A stretch of 64,000 nucleotides of DNA from Pleionea sp. CnH1-48 (GCF_024124665.1 NZ_JAMXSB010000001.1:372001-436000); one strand, 5' to 3'. Counted from the stretch's first letter, positions 38,064-47,801 are shown. Notes: a model not told the origin generated them from the sequence alone. Numbers and translations are program-made.

Positions 38064-38365
38064 AGCCGACTCCCTTATCGAAGCAGTTTAGCTACAAAAA
38101 GTTTAACATAACTCTCGTTTAGAAATGTTTATACACTCTAAAACAACTGCCAGGAGGACCTTCACACAAAGTCCTCACGTTTGTAGTAAAACACTTATAG
38201 GTCATGTAATAGGAATTAACAATGGTCGTTTAATCTCGTACCTGCGGAGAACACCTTTTCTGTATACCATTGATTTCAATAAAGAAAATGTAAGATAGAA
38301 AACCTACCAATTGATTAGTGCAATAGGAGATAATAAAAAAGCTAGTTATAAGTTTATTTTAAGCA
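38064..38365. other. Intergenic region, no gene seen
   Basis: About 300 bp between two minus-strand genes. AT-rich; an open frame at 38311-38499 overlaps the terminator and is rejected. It should hold the promoter of the 37554-38063 gene. Confidence 0.4.
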
Positions 38366-38395
38366 TAAAAAAAGCCTCTCATAAAGAGAGGCTCA
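38366..38395 (-). terminator. Rho-independent terminator of the subtilase
   Basis: On the minus strand GAGCCTCTC, loop TTTAT, GAGAGGCTTTTTTT. It lies about 25 nt after the subtilase stop. The stem of 8 bp plus T7 is convincing. Confidence 0.9.
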
Positions 38396-38417
38396 AGGGA
38401 AACAGGATGGTGAAATA

Positions 38418-40244
38418 TTACTTCCACTCTCCCGCTAACGTTACGCCACCAAAGAACCATCCGCGCGCTTTAACACCGATGTGCCAGGTGCCAGGCTGAG
38501 GGTTATTGATAACACAAGTCTCTGCGTTGCCTGTTAGATAAGGTCGGCATTCGTAGTTTGATGTGCTTGGTGCAGAACCAGCGTTTAAGTAAAGATCCGC
38601 TTCGCCGAATCCACCGCTGATCGAAACCGTAAGCTCAGACATACCCGCTGGGATTTCGATAGTCTTACGACTCCATCCGAAGAAGAAAGCAGAAACGCCT
38701 GTATCTTCGAAGCTATCACCGCTTCCACCACCAGTTGCAACATTAATGGTTCTAGATTCAGAATCTTCAGATCCTTCATCGTCGGTAACCGTCAGTGTTA
38801 CTGTGTAAGTTCCGTCAGCCGCATAGTCATGCTTCGGAGACATACCAGAACCGCGATTGCCGTCGCCGAAATCCCACTCATAGGATGCGATAGATCCATC
38901 AGGATCGCTACTGGCCGAAGCGTCAAACTCACAGCTTAAATCAGTACAAGCTTCAGCAAAAGCTGCTCTAGGAGGAATGTTGCCAGTGCCGCCACAACCT
39001 GCTGATGTTAAGTAGTCATAAGCATCTTTTGCCTGAACCAGACCGTGACCATAAGCTTGATCTCGTCCCGCCGAGCCTAAATCTTCTGCAGTTGCATTAA
39101 GTGCATTACGAATTTCTACCGCGCTACACTGAGTGAAGTGACTCCAAACCAAAGCCGCAACGCCCGATACATGAGGCGTAGCCATCGACGTACCAGAGAA
39201 GTTTCCATAACGATTGTTTGGCAAGGTTGAGTTAACATCGACACCTGGAGCAGAGATTTCTACCTGACTATTTTTCTGTGACCAAGATGCGACTCTTTTT
39301 CTGCTATCAATTGCGCCAACTGACATAACCACATCATAAGAAGCTGGATAAGAAAATCGGTCGTTACCGCTAGAAGAACCATCATTACCCGATGCAGCAA
39401 TGCTTAATACACCTTGAGCATAAGCATCTTCAAAAGCATTTCGCTCTGCATTACTTGATGCACTGCCACCCAAGCTCATACTGATAACATCTGCACCGGC
39501 ATCCACACACTGATTAATGGCAGCGACGAGATCAGAACCATAAGCCCAACGACCTGAATCATTAAATACTTTTACAATATGAAGGCCAAGTTGGTTGCTG
39601 CGGTTAACACCAACAACACCGACACCGTTGTTACCATGAGCTGAGATTGTTCCTGCTACGTGCGTACCGTGACCATGGCCATCTTCGTACCAGTTTCCGG
39701 TATCGCTACCGCTACCGTTGTTATCATCACCACTAATGTTGCTGCCCGTGTAAGCTCGTAAGTCTTCGTGATTACCCGCGTAGCCAGTATCAGTAATACA
39801 CACTTTGCGATTGGCAACGTTAGCATCACTGACATCTAACGCTTGAACCATGGTGATACCGTAAGGCGTGCTTTCTGCATAAGGCTGCGGGGAATTCGAT
39901 GCGGCAGGCTCAATTAAATAGCGACGTGGATCTTCTTCGATCAAATCAGCAACACCGCTCTTCTTTAGGTTAGCTAACTGCTTGTCGGTTAACACTGCTG
40001 CAACCGAGTTAGAGCGAACAAGAGATTTTTTGACTATGCCACCGAACTGCTGGATCTGTTGAATATTATTATTTGCTTGCACTTCTCTTTGCGAAACATT
40101 CATTGAAGAATAAGGAAGGTCATTCACACCAGGCTTAAGCTTTATGATGTATCGGTTATCAGCTGCATTCACACTACATGCACCGATAACAATGGAAGCA
40201 ATGATGGTCTTTTTGAATATTGATTTATTTTTTGTAATGTCCAA
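38418..40244 (-). CDS. Secreted subtilisin-family (S8) serine protease with PKD and C-terminal domains
   Basis: 608 residues. Signal peptide (ending SVNAADN), inhibitor I9-type prodomain (about 30-110), S8 catalytic domain with Asp152 (ITDTGYAGNHED), His195 (GHGHGTHVAGT), oxyanion Asn in ASGNDG and Ser353 (SGTSMATPHVSG), a PKD domain (about 425-505: FDASASSDPDGS, YEWDFGDGN) and a pre-peptidase C-terminal (PPC)-type domain (about 510-608). The PPC domain is typically cleaved after secretion, here probably by type II secretion. It has its own terminator. Confidence 0.93.
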   Translation of the reverse strand: MDITKNKSIFKKTIIASIVIGACSVNAADNRYIIKLKPGVNDLPYSSMNVSQREVQANNNIQQIQQFGGIVKKSLVRSNSVAAVLTDKQLANLKKSGVADLIEEDPRRYLIEPAASNSPQPYAESTPYGITMVQALDVSDANVANRKVCITDTGYAGNHEDLRAYTGSNISGDDNNGSGSDTGNWYEDGHGHGTHVAGTISAHGNNGVGVVGVNRSNQLGLHIVKVFNDSGRWAYGSDLVAAINQCVDAGADVISMSLGGSASSNAERNAFEDAYAQGVLSIAASGNDGSSSGNDRFSYPASYDVVMSVGAIDSRKRVASWSQKNSQVEISAPGVDVNSTLPNNRYGNFSGTSMATPHVSGVAALVWSHFTQCSAVEIRNALNATAEDLGSAGRDQAYGHGLVQAKDAYDYLTSAGCGGTGNIPPRAAFAEACTDLSCEFDASASSDPDGSIASYEWDFGDGNRGSGMSPKHDYAADGTYTVTLTVTDDEGSEDSESRTINVATGGGSGDSFEDTGVSAFFFGWSRKTIEIPAGMSELTVSISGGFGEADLYLNAGSAPSTSNYECRPYLTGNAETCVINNPQPGTWHIGVKARGWFFGGVTLAGEWK

Positions 40245-40888
40245 TTTCTTTCTCCATTAATTTTAGTTGTTATGAAGAGTAGGTCCTATCAGTCTGATTT
40301 ATCTGACTCCTCCTATTAGACAAGGTACGTCTTTTAGAAAAGTGAGACAGGCACTCAATCGACATATTTCCGCCAATTCAATGAGATGCCGCAGAAGAGA
40401 CTAACAAGGAACGACGACTGAACTTTGACGATAAGTCTCAAACTCTTGTTGCTCGGTCTTAAGGGATATATAAAGGTAATAAAAGTATGAACCGATATAG
40501 TGCATTTGGACTTCGGTATGTATTCGCTCCGTGCCAAACTTGATGAAAGCTCTCAAAAACGAGAGTAGAATGAAGAAAGCTGAGTGTTATTATCTATTTT
40601 TGGGTTAATCAGGAAACTTGTATAACTCTAATGTTTGAAATGCTTTTTAGTTGCAGACTATACAACTCACTTCCGATTTTTAGAGAAAAGGGGGCTGCTG
40701 ATGCTCTGCTTTCAGTTTTAATCTCATCCCCAGCTTCACCAGCTTTTCAGCAGACACTCCGATTATAGAACTTTGCTCTAGTCATATTAAGAAACCTCTC
40801 ACATCATCAGTAGTTATTCTCCTCTGGTTTCAAGGTACTCGGTTCGACACTATGTAGCTGACTTTTATAAGAACAAAAGAGGTCATGG
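40245..40888. other. Intergenic region between divergent subtilase and RAYT genes
   Basis: About 640 bp. No supported gene. On the minus strand 40682-40810 holds an open segment, ...SAEKLVKLGMRLKLKAE..., ending PPFL, with no start codon in frame; perhaps a remnant. The divergent promoters and RAYT ribosome-binding site (AAGAGG before 40889) are here. Confidence 0.35.
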
Positions 40889-41839
40889 ATGACCATTGCC
40901 AGAAAAGAACTGGTGGATTCCCACTCGCCCGGATTTTATCACTGCACCACTCGTTGTGTTCGAAGAGCCTTTCTTTGTGGGGTGAATGAAGACGGCAAAG
41001 ACTATTCTCATCGTAAAGATTGGATTGAGAGAAGAATACAGGAGCTAAGTACCCTCTTCTCCATTGATATCTATGCCTATGCGGTGATGAGTAACCATTA
41101 TCATATTGTGTTGTATCTAGACCCATTGGCACCACTACAATGGAGTGATGATGAGGTCGCAGAGCGTTGGCTTGCTATTTATCCCAGTAAAACTGACGTC
41201 AGGAGAACTCTTCGAAAACAGGTCATCTTGAACTCACCTAAAACACTCGCCCTCTATCGACAACGACTCGGCTCCCTTTCCTGGTTTATGAGTCGATTGA
41301 ATGAACCGCTAGCAAAACTCAGCAACCAGGAAGATGATTGTACTGGAAAGTTCTGGCAGTCTCGCTATACCTCTCAAGCCCTATTGGATGAAGGAGCGGT
41401 ACTCTCCTGCATGGCTTATGTGGACCTGAATCCCGTCAGAGCGAAAATCACTCAAAAGTTAGAAGAGTCTCATCACACTTCCATCAAGCAGAGACTTAAT
41501 GAAATAACCGATAACAGCTCACTCAATGAAACATTACTCCCGGTTTCAGGCTCTGTAAAACAAATTACTCAGAAAATATCGAATCGAGACTACATCAATC
41601 TGGTTGAATGGGCGGGCAAAGCGATTGTTCATCCCAACAAAGCCTCCATACCTAAAGAAGCTCAATCCGTACTAGAACGACTCAATCTACAGAGCAATCA
41701 TTGGTTAACACAACTTCATTCCTTAGAAAGCCGTTACTGTCGAGTGATTGGCCCTGTCGAACTCATTCGACAACGAGCCAAGAAGTTTTATCGACGTTGT
41801 TTCCACGGAATCAGCTCCGCTAAGTTGCTTTATAACTAA
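40889..41839 (+). mobile_element. REP-associated tyrosine transposase-like (Y1_Tnp, IS200/HUH type)
   Basis: 316 residues. The HUH motif is in MSNHYHIVLYLDP (His-x-His about residues 71-73). The N-terminus GFYHCTTRCVRRAFLCG and the basic MSRLNEPLAKLSNQEDDCTGKFWQSRY with the Tyr nucleophile region are typical of chromosomal RAYTs. A C-terminal extension of about 100 residues follows. RAYTs act on short palindromic REP elements. No flanking REP clusters or terminal repeats were spotted, so it may be a domesticated or solitary copy. Confidence 0.85.
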
Positions 41840-42039
41840 GCAAGTTCGAAGAGGTCCTTATTCCACCTATTTCGGAAGGCTTTTTATCATCCAAAGAAAA
41901 TATTTGTCCCAACTTCACGATTTCCCATACACCATAAAGTTAAGTTTGAGAACAAGAGCTCAATAGTCATATATCTTATTCTAAATAAGTTACATATAAG
42001 AGACTTTATTCCTTCTCTCATAAGCGGGGTGTCTGCGGT

Positions 42040-42591
42040 TTAACCGTATCTACTCTGCCATGAAGGCTGAACACCATCTAACCAGGGCCGTATCATTTCT
42101 CCTATTACCACCATCTCGACATCCTTTCCTTGTCTACGAAAGACAGCATAAGGCGAGTAAGCCTCACCAATATCCTGCCATTGGTTGGCTCCTTCTTTAC
42201 AAAATGCTGCGAACGCTGTTATCGCATCTCCATTGTCACACCAATTATCCCATAACGAACGCTCAAGCCCATCGTCAAAGCCCCAGTCAACAACAGTAGA
42301 AGGCAAGTCTTCTGGCGAGTTGATACTATCTTTAGCTTCCATGTTCTCGTCTGTGTAAGTCTCGAACGCGCTCTTTAAATTCGGTGTATTCAGCGCAGAA
42401 AAAATAACTTCTTGATGTACGGCATCATCTGCTTCATCATCCCAGTATTGTGCAACCAATAAGGTCGCCGAGTTAAACTTAGGAAAACGCTCGAATACCG
42501 CTTTAATATAAGGCATAACGCCTTTCTCAATTATCTCATTTCTCAGGGCTTGTGCCTGCTCTTCATCTAACATTCTAATAACGTTTTCCAA
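42040..42591 (-). CDS. Hypothetical protein, partner of the TIM-barrel gene
   Basis: 183 residues, cytosolic, acidic; not recognised. It starts MENVIRMLDEEQAQALRNEI and has a Trp-rich C-terminal part (DNWCDNGDAITAFAAF, GANQWQDIGEAY, MIRPWLDGVQPSWQ). It starts 2 nt after the TIM-barrel gene ends, so the two are cotranscribed and probably work together. Enzyme-partner pairs of this kind occur in MNIO/DUF692-type RiPP modification, but that is only an analogy. Confidence 0.65.
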   Translation of the reverse strand: MENVIRMLDEEQAQALRNEIIEKGVMPYIKAVFERFPKFNSATLLVAQYWDDEADDAVHQEVIFSALNTPNLKSAFETYTDENMEAKDSINSPEDLPSTVVDWGFDDGLERSLWDNWCDNGDAITAFAAFCKEGANQWQDIGEAYSPYAVFRRQGKDVEMVVIGEMIRPWLDGVQPSWQSRYG

Positions 42592-42593
42592 TA

Positions 42594-43270
42594 TTATCTC
42601 TCCTTCTTTAATAAGTTAATTTGTTGTGTCCTCTGCTCATGACTTAATTTGTGCATATAGCATTCAAGAACTACAGGAATCCCATCTTTTGCCCGTTCCC
42701 TGCTCCAATCCAGGCCATAGGTTGATTGATCGATGGGCATGTGGTTGTCTCTTTTTCCATTGTTTGATGAGACATGAATCTCTGACACCTTATGGTAATC
42801 ATAGATTCTGTTTATTTGTTCTTGTGTAATCACACCTGCGTTTAGCTGTATGTAAAGATGTGAGACATCAATGGCTAATGGCTTGTTTAAAGACATCGCC
42901 ATCTGTATTTCTTCAAAACATCCTAACCAATATCCTGGATACATCACTTCCAGTACAGGCAAATCGTCCATGCGCAATATCTCCAGCCACTGTTGCTGCG
43001 AACAAACTGTTTTTTAGGCGGATGAATGGAGTGAGATTTTGTAACGCATTGTGCATCTTCATTCCAAACAGTCCCTCTCATGGATAACCAGTCAAATCCA
43101 TGATGAGTTAAAGTAGGTAAGCTCGAAGATGAGACAACTTCTTTAAAACCTACTGTCGGCACATTGCCTGGCGTAAGTTGAATGCCCGTAATATCACATA
43201 GACTCAGCTCTTGAAATGCCGATTCCATTGGCCTTCCTTGCAAGCAACTGAGCGCTAGATAGAGTTGCAT
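42594..43270 (-). pseudogene. TIM-barrel (xylose isomerase-like / DUF692-like) enzyme, frameshifted
   Basis: Two overlapping frames read as one protein of about 225 residues. Frame 1 (43270 to about 42944) gives MQLYLALSCLQGRP... up to PPKKQF, and the rest, in the -1 frame, gives QQQWLEILRMDDLPVLEV... to the stop at 42594. Metal ligands typical of endonuclease IV/DUF692-like barrels are spread over both parts: HHGFDW, SIHPP, LEVMYP, IDVSHLY, EIHVS with RDNH, and VVLECY. The break lies between 42975 and 43015, near a run of six A. So the gene is either inactivated or a one-base sequencing error. Confidence 0.7.
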
Positions 43271-43431
43271 ACTTATTTTCCGTTAAAAATATTCAAACTG
43301 TACGATAAATTGATTTAGGGGCTGCAGCACCAACTCTGCTGACAGCCTAAGAATATTACTGCTTGGTTAGATGACCGTCACTTTCAAACGCACTTTTGAT
43401 AACACGGTCTTATATCTATCGTTCTTTAGCT

Positions 43432-43833
43432 TTAAAGAACCAATACCTTCAATGAAACCATAAGAGAAATAAGAGCAAAAACAGCCCCAAAAAATATTCC
43501 TCCCGATACAGCCCACTTTGGAATAGCAAACTGGTTGAGGTCACTTCCGGCCTTCATTTCTTTAACAACCAAAGGAATAGCAATGATCCAGCCTAATACA
43601 TTGTAGGCCATGTAAAGCAATGGTATTGCTGTTTGCTTGGGTGTTAAATCAAGCCCAAACACAGCGCCCAATGAGACAAAAAACCAGACGAACTCAATCG
43701 TAGTACAATGGCTAACCATGGGGTTTTGACTATGAACACCGTTAGCTTTCCATAAAAGTACGCCTTCACTCACTTGGATTAGGCCTACACATATTGATAA
43801 ATACAGATAATACTCAAACATAAAAAAATCCAT
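43432..43833 (-). CDS. Small four-helix membrane protein
   Basis: 133 residues with four predicted transmembrane helices (LYLSICVGLIQVSEGVLLW, TIEFVWFFVSLGAVFG, YMAYNVLGWIIAIPLVV, GGIFFGAVFALISLMVSL). Not recognised. It lies 49 nt after the J-domain gene and in the same run, so it may belong to the same system. An alternative ATG lies four codons in. Confidence 0.6.
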   Translation of the reverse strand: MDFFMFEYYLYLSICVGLIQVSEGVLLWKANGVHSQNPMVSHCTTIEFVWFFVSLGAVFGLDLTPKQTAIPLLYMAYNVLGWIIAIPLVVKEMKAGSDLNQFAIPKWAVSGGIFFGAVFALISLMVSLKVLVL

Positions 43834-43882
43834 TAAAAACTTTCAAAACAACATACGGCTAGAATAGCTTCTGATTTAACAG

Positions 43883-44620
43883 CTAACTATTCATAACATA
43901 TACAATAACAAGCACAAATAACAAAATAATGGTCGATAGATACGTAAAAGCTTTAGAGTCTACCGACACATCACGAACCTCTTCTTCTTGCTCTACTGTC
44001 TGTGGAACAAACTTAGCGGCACCTTTTTGAATACGCAATTTAAGCTGAGTTAATACCCTATCTACATCATGATGTCCAAAGATCTTGCATAGTTCCATCT
44101 GATGTTGCTGCCATTGAAAGTTCTGGCAAAGAGTTGAACAATGAGCTTTGGGTATCTCTAATTTTCTATTTTCGTCTTGGTGTTCAAGGAGTACTGAAAA
44201 CAAACGAATCAACATATCATTTCGATATTCAAAATCTGCAACTTCCGGCGAGTCGAAAAAAGCTTTCCACGCGTCGTCAGTGTTCGACTTGAGTGTTGAT
44301 TTAAACACATTGAGAAAATCACTTTCTGACATCAAAGTGCGTGATATGTCTCCATGTTCACTATTACTTGCAATATGATCGCTTATCACACCTTCCTGAA
44401 GCTTATCATTACTTTGACTTTGAACTTTTGGTAGTTCACTTCCATCAACCTCTGTTTGATGTCGAATATCAGACAGAGCCCGTTGATACGCTTCTTGAAG
44501 TTCCTGGAACGCTTCGGGCTCATCTTCTGGATGAGTTGCCTTTAACTTTTTCGCATAAGCTCTTTTAACAGCCTTTCTATCGGAGGTAGGCTCTATACTA
44601 AGGACTTCCCAGTAGTTCAT
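43883..44620 (-). CDS. J-domain protein with C-terminal membrane anchor
   Basis: 245 residues. An N-terminal J domain (MNYWEVLSIEPTSDRKAVKR) with HPE where the Hsp70-stimulating HPD motif is expected (KATHPEDEPEAF), then an acidic middle part and a terminal TM (TIILLFVLVIVYVMNS). It starts 4 bp inside the preceding PDZ-TPR gene, so the two are coupled. The HPE change is seen in some J-like proteins and may mean no DnaK stimulation. Likely tail-anchored with the J domain in the cytosol. Confidence 0.8.
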   Translation of the reverse strand: MNYWEVLSIEPTSDRKAVKRAYAKKLKATHPEDEPEAFQELQEAYQRALSDIRHQTEVDGSELPKVQSQSNDKLQEGVISDHIASNSEHGDISRTLMSESDFLNVFKSTLKSNTDDAWKAFFDSPEVADFEYRNDMLIRLFSVLLEHQDENRKLEIPKAHCSTLCQNFQWQQHQMELCKIFGHHDVDRVLTQLKLRIQKGAAKFVPQTVEQEEEVRDVSVDSKAFTYLSTIILLFVLVIVYVMNS

Positions 44621-45864
44621 TCAGAACTCTCTTCTATGGTTAACACTGAGCCGATTTCTTTTTCTAGCAAGGTCCAGATGTTTTGATAGTAGAACCCTAA
44701 ACCAGAGTCGATAATCTTGCCTTGCTTGTTAAGAATATAGATATTAGGTGATGTCGATTGATCTAATACATCGGCAACTTGCCTGTCTTCATCGTACAAC
44801 TGAATCAAGGGCTTGCCCTCTGCCAGCAACTTTTTCTCGTTCTCTATATACCAACCAGGCATTGTCTCAGATGCCTCTTTTTTATCAGAGATTACATAAA
44901 GAGGTGACGTCAAATCAGAAAAGTTATCAATGAGTTTTTCATAGGTAGCGACTCTGTCATTATAAGGGCCGTTACCGCGATAACTGGGCATTACACATAA
45001 ATACAGTAATTTATTTGGCTCAAGACCATCAATAATTTTTGATAGCTGATATTCTTTTGTCCCTTCAAAATTATCAAGGTGAAAGTCGATAGGAAAGAAC
45101 TCTCCAGTCCAGGGCTCTTTATCCGACTCTTCAATACCAAAGGTTAACAACATTGCATGGAGGACATCACAGCGGCAATAATATTCACTGGTATACAACA
45201 GCTTATGAGCTTCTTCCATGTTTCCATTTTCTCGCTCTGCTAACCCTAAGTAATAAAAAGTTAATGCATGCCAGTTGGTTGTCCAGCCATCAATGTGCTC
45301 GTCTCTATAGTTTTCTATCAATTCCAATCCTTTGCTTTTTTCTCCCAACTCATACAATGCGATGCCATGAGTTAAGATTGCGATACCGGGAACTTCGAGT
45401 TTTAACAATTTCGCGAAAATTCGAGAAAACCAGTTTTCCTGATTAGACGCATGAACACTTGCTTTTAACAAAGACTTCCAGTCTTTTCGTTCCCAAAGTT
45501 GATATAACTCGGAGTCATCAAACTCGCCTTCTTCAAAGGATTTAACGATGTTCTTAGTTGTGTTTTCAGCTTCAATACCCAGAGGTAGATGACATCCTTC
45601 AATATAAAAGGAGCGAGATTCTGAAGCTCGATGCACAAAATAATGATTATTGGTTTTGGCGTCATAAATAGAACTTAAGTCGACATCGATAGCAGCGACG
45701 CCGTTGACGGTTCCAAGAAAATCTCCTGGTTGCAAACCAAACGCCTCTGCAGGAGAGCCAGAATAGACTTTTGTAACATACTTTACTGCGCGTAAGTTAA
45801 TATTAATCTTCTCTTCTTTTGTCTTACAGGAGAACTTGTGCTCTTTGTAATATACGTGCTTCAT
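44617..45864 (-). CDS. PDZ - TPR - thioredoxin-like domain protein
   Basis: About 415 residues from the ATG at 45864. PDZ-like region (about 20-85: SPAEAFGLQPGDFLGTVNG), helical TPR part (about 130-255: ALTFYYLGLAERENGNMEEA) and a C-terminal thioredoxin/AhpC-type fold (about 280-410: LYLCVMPSYRGNGPYN, PLYVISDKKEAS, STSPNIYILNKQGKIIDS). The usual CxxC is missing in the Trx-like part, so a redox role is doubtful. No signal peptide. The first gene of the run with the J-domain protein. Confidence 0.65.
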   Translation of the reverse strand: MKHVYYKEHKFSCKTKEEKININLRAVKYVTKVYSGSPAEAFGLQPGDFLGTVNGVAAIDVDLSSIYDAKTNNHYFVHRASESRSFYIEGCHLPLGIEAENTTKNIVKSFEEGEFDDSELYQLWERKDWKSLLKASVHASNQENWFSRIFAKLLKLEVPGIAILTHGIALYELGEKSKGLELIENYRDEHIDGWTTNWHALTFYYLGLAERENGNMEEAHKLLYTSEYYCRCDVLHAMLLTFGIEESDKEPWTGEFFPIDFHLDNFEGTKEYQLSKIIDGLEPNKLLYLCVMPSYRGNGPYNDRVATYEKLIDNFSDLTSPLYVISDKKEASETMPGWYIENEKKLLAEGKPLIQLYDEDRQVADVLDQSTSPNIYILNKQGKIIDSGLGFYYQNIWTLLEKEIGSVLTIEESSE

Positions 45865-46325
45865 AGTTAATTCACTCAAAATATTTAGTGCTAGATATTC
45901 CCACAACGCTCTACAAACACCCGCCATTTATCAAGCTTCCAGGCAAGAATATTATCCATAATAAACTCTTGGTTGTACTGTAGAATCTCTTCCGGCTTGC
46001 AGAGTAAACCAACATAGAATAGAGATTAAGTGGTAAAAAGCCTTAGCGCTATTTCAATTAATAAGGCTGGCTTATATTCATTCAAAAAATAAACTTACTA
46101 TTTTAGATAATTTGGACATCCATTCCTTAGCTCGAGAATTATACCTATCATGGTTTGAAAATCAACCACTCGAATGTGAGCAAAATATCGACACTTTTCC
46201 TTTTCTAACATTTCTTTCTTTACATTCAACTTATGTTGTTCGCGTCTATGTTTTTTAATCATCATCGTCATTCGACGATGATGATTAGACTCAACAATCT
46301 ACTTTCCTTGCCTTCTCGCATATAG
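45865..46325. other. Intergenic region with a strong hairpin
   Basis: 460 bp; no gene seen. At 46257-46286 a perfect 13-bp stem (AATCATCATCGTC / GACGATGATGATT) with ATTC loop lies 40 nt downstream of the 46326-46862 stop. It lacks a downstream U-run on the minus strand, so its terminator role is unsure. Confidence 0.45.
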
Positions 46326-46862
46326 CTATTTTGCTTTTGATGCAGAAGTTTGCTCTTTACATTTATCGTAAACTTTCTTGAGGAGTTGTTGCAGACCACT
46401 TTTAACGACAACAGACTCGGTTAGCCTTCTTTTTATTAATATTTCTCCGGCAGCAGAGTTGGTGAAACTACCGATGGTTTTCAACTCTTCTTTTGAGAAT
46501 CTAGGGAGCTGCCACTGCTCATTAAAAGCCGATGTTCTAAATTTTAGAATTCCCCACTGGGTATACTTTTTCCCAGTATCGCTGGAGTAAAAGGCCAAAG
46601 CTTGCTTGATTTGCTCTTTAGAAAGGTTACTTTCGAACATATCGATATAAAACTGGTTGAAGTAGGATGGCTTTGTTTTCTTTGAGCAGTCGTAATGTTT
46701 TTGAGTCACCGAGCCATTGCGAACACCGTTTTCCAGAGAACCATTCATCCCTAGCAAGGCAACCTCTCTTATTTTGGTCACTTTTACCAACTCTAAGGTT
46801 TCTTTCGCTACTGTGCTTAACGAGAATGCAGACAAAAAGCCCAAAACTACCCACTTATTCAT
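46326..46862 (-). CDS. Exported DUF2059-like protein
   Basis: 178 residues with a signal peptide (MNKWVVLGFLSAFSLSTVA). It contains LSKEQIKQALAFYSSDTGKK and GEILIKRRL, resembling the C-terminal DUF2059 pattern of alpha-helical periplasmic proteins. Two cysteines (YDCSKK and KCKEQ) could form a disulfide. Function unknown. Single gene with its own hairpin downstream. Confidence 0.6.
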   Translation of the reverse strand: MNKWVVLGFLSAFSLSTVAKETLELVKVTKIREVALLGMNGSLENGVRNGSVTQKHYDCSKKTKPSYFNQFYIDMFESNLSKEQIKQALAFYSSDTGKKYTQWGILKFRTSAFNEQWQLPRFSKEELKTIGSFTNSAAGEILIKRRLTESVVVKSGLQQLLKKVYDKCKEQTSASKAK

Positions 46863-47207
46863 ATCAACGCCTTTTATGTACTGAGGTGGCTTAATCTTTA
46901 TGGGGAGATTATACCTAAAAAGAAGCTCGTTTTCTTTCCTTTTGAGCCTCTCAGCTCTTGCTTAAGAGCTGCTCAGAATTAAAGTTACAACTATTAATGT
47001 CTATGTTTCATACTCGAGCATTGAGGCTCAACTTAGAACAAAGTATTAAGGCTTGTCCTTTTCTTTCTTAGCTTTTCTTGCTTCCCGCTCAGCTTTTGCT
47101 GCATCTTTCGTTACTCCTTTAACATTTCTTCTCGATGTTTATGACCTTTCGCCCTACCTCCTTTTAAGGCTTTAAGCAAGGCGGTTCTAAACCGCCTTCT
47201 TCTATTA
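46863..47207. other. Intergenic region with a decayed small coding remnant
   Basis: About 345 bp. On the minus strand 47047-47150 reads, with one frame change, AKGHKHREEMLK then VTKDAAKAEREARKAKKEK. It is preceded by AAAAGGAGG, a ribosome-binding site with no start codon behind it. A GC-rich stem GGCGGTTTAGAACCGCC lies at about 47179-47196. I read it as a degraded short gene. Confidence 0.35.
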
Positions 47208-47438
47208 TTAAAATGACAATTCAGCTCGCTGACTAGCCAAAGCCTCAAAGTGCTCATCCACCGCCTTTTTTAAGTGTTGATACTTTAGCGCGGGTAAGCA
47301 CTCAATAAACTGTTGCATACCGAATATCTGATGCATACGCGTAGTAAGTATTAAATACTGAAGCTCTGGCTCTTGAGGAGGCTCGCAGCGATAAGCGGTT
47401 TCTCTTTTGATGGCATCTATAATACTGAGATGCATCAT
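47208..47438 (-). CDS. Small hypothetical protein coupled to the SymE-like gene
   Basis: 76 residues: MMHLSIIDAIKRETAYRCEP... then KYQHLKKAVDEHFEALASQ. No signal peptide, predicted helical. Its start overlaps the SymE-like stop by 4 bp, so they are translationally coupled. The family is not recognised. It could be the partner of the toxin-like protein, but small open frames next to symE are also often remnants. Confidence 0.55.
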   Translation of the reverse strand: MMHLSIIDAIKRETAYRCEPPQEPELQYLILTTRMHQIFGMQQFIECLPALKYQHLKKAVDEHFEALASQRAELSF

Positions 47439-47767
47439 AGCGACTCACCTCCCGACGGCTTCTTGCGCTTGGCTGGGCCAGACTGTTGCTCATCTACTGT
47501 TAATACGATGCGCTGGTGGCTCCCCTCCAACGTGAGGATATCACCGACTTGAAAACCCAAGCTCTCTAACCACTCTCCCTTAAGCCGAATAAAAGGCAAC
47601 TGTCGTGGTTCGAAAAGGTGATGATCTTGTTTTGATTGATACTGCGATGTGAACTTGCCAACCGCTAGCTTGCGTGTCTCTTTAATGGTATTGGGATCAG
47701 AATCTTTATCGTCAGATTTCGTCGTAATGTTTGCATTAAAGGATGCACCTTTATTATCATGCCTCAT
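47435..47767 (-). CDS. SymE-family toxin-like protein
   Basis: 110 residues. The C-terminal half has the SymE AbrB-like fold: RQLPFIRLKGEWLESLGFQ followed by VGDILTLEGSHQRIVLTV. SymE in E. coli is an SOS-induced RNA-associated toxin controlled by the antisense RNA SymR. Here the N-terminal 50 residues are unusual, basic/polar. AGAGG lies upstream of the ATG. No LexA box was recognised. It is coupled to the next small gene. Confidence 0.7.
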   Translation of the reverse strand: MRHDNKGASFNANITTKSDDKDSDPNTIKETRKLAVGKFTSQYQSKQDHHLFEPRQLPFIRLKGEWLESLGFQVGDILTLEGSHQRIVLTVDEQQSGPAKRKKPSGGESL

Positions 47768-47801
47768 GTTTGAGTAACCTCTATGTCAGGTTGTTCGAAC
47801 A

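Noticed and set aside
40830..41135. Minus-strand gene opposite the RAYT transposase
   Set aside because: It lies antisense to a clear HUH transposase frame and has no family features.
40245..42039. REP palindromes flanking the RAYT gene
   Set aside because: No repeated GC-rich palindrome pair was found on either side by eye.
42975..43015. Programmed -1 frameshift in the TIM-barrel gene
   Set aside because: Frame zero reads AAA AAA C with a preceding T, which is not the usual A-AAA-AAG/C heptamer phase. An indel or sequencing error is simpler.
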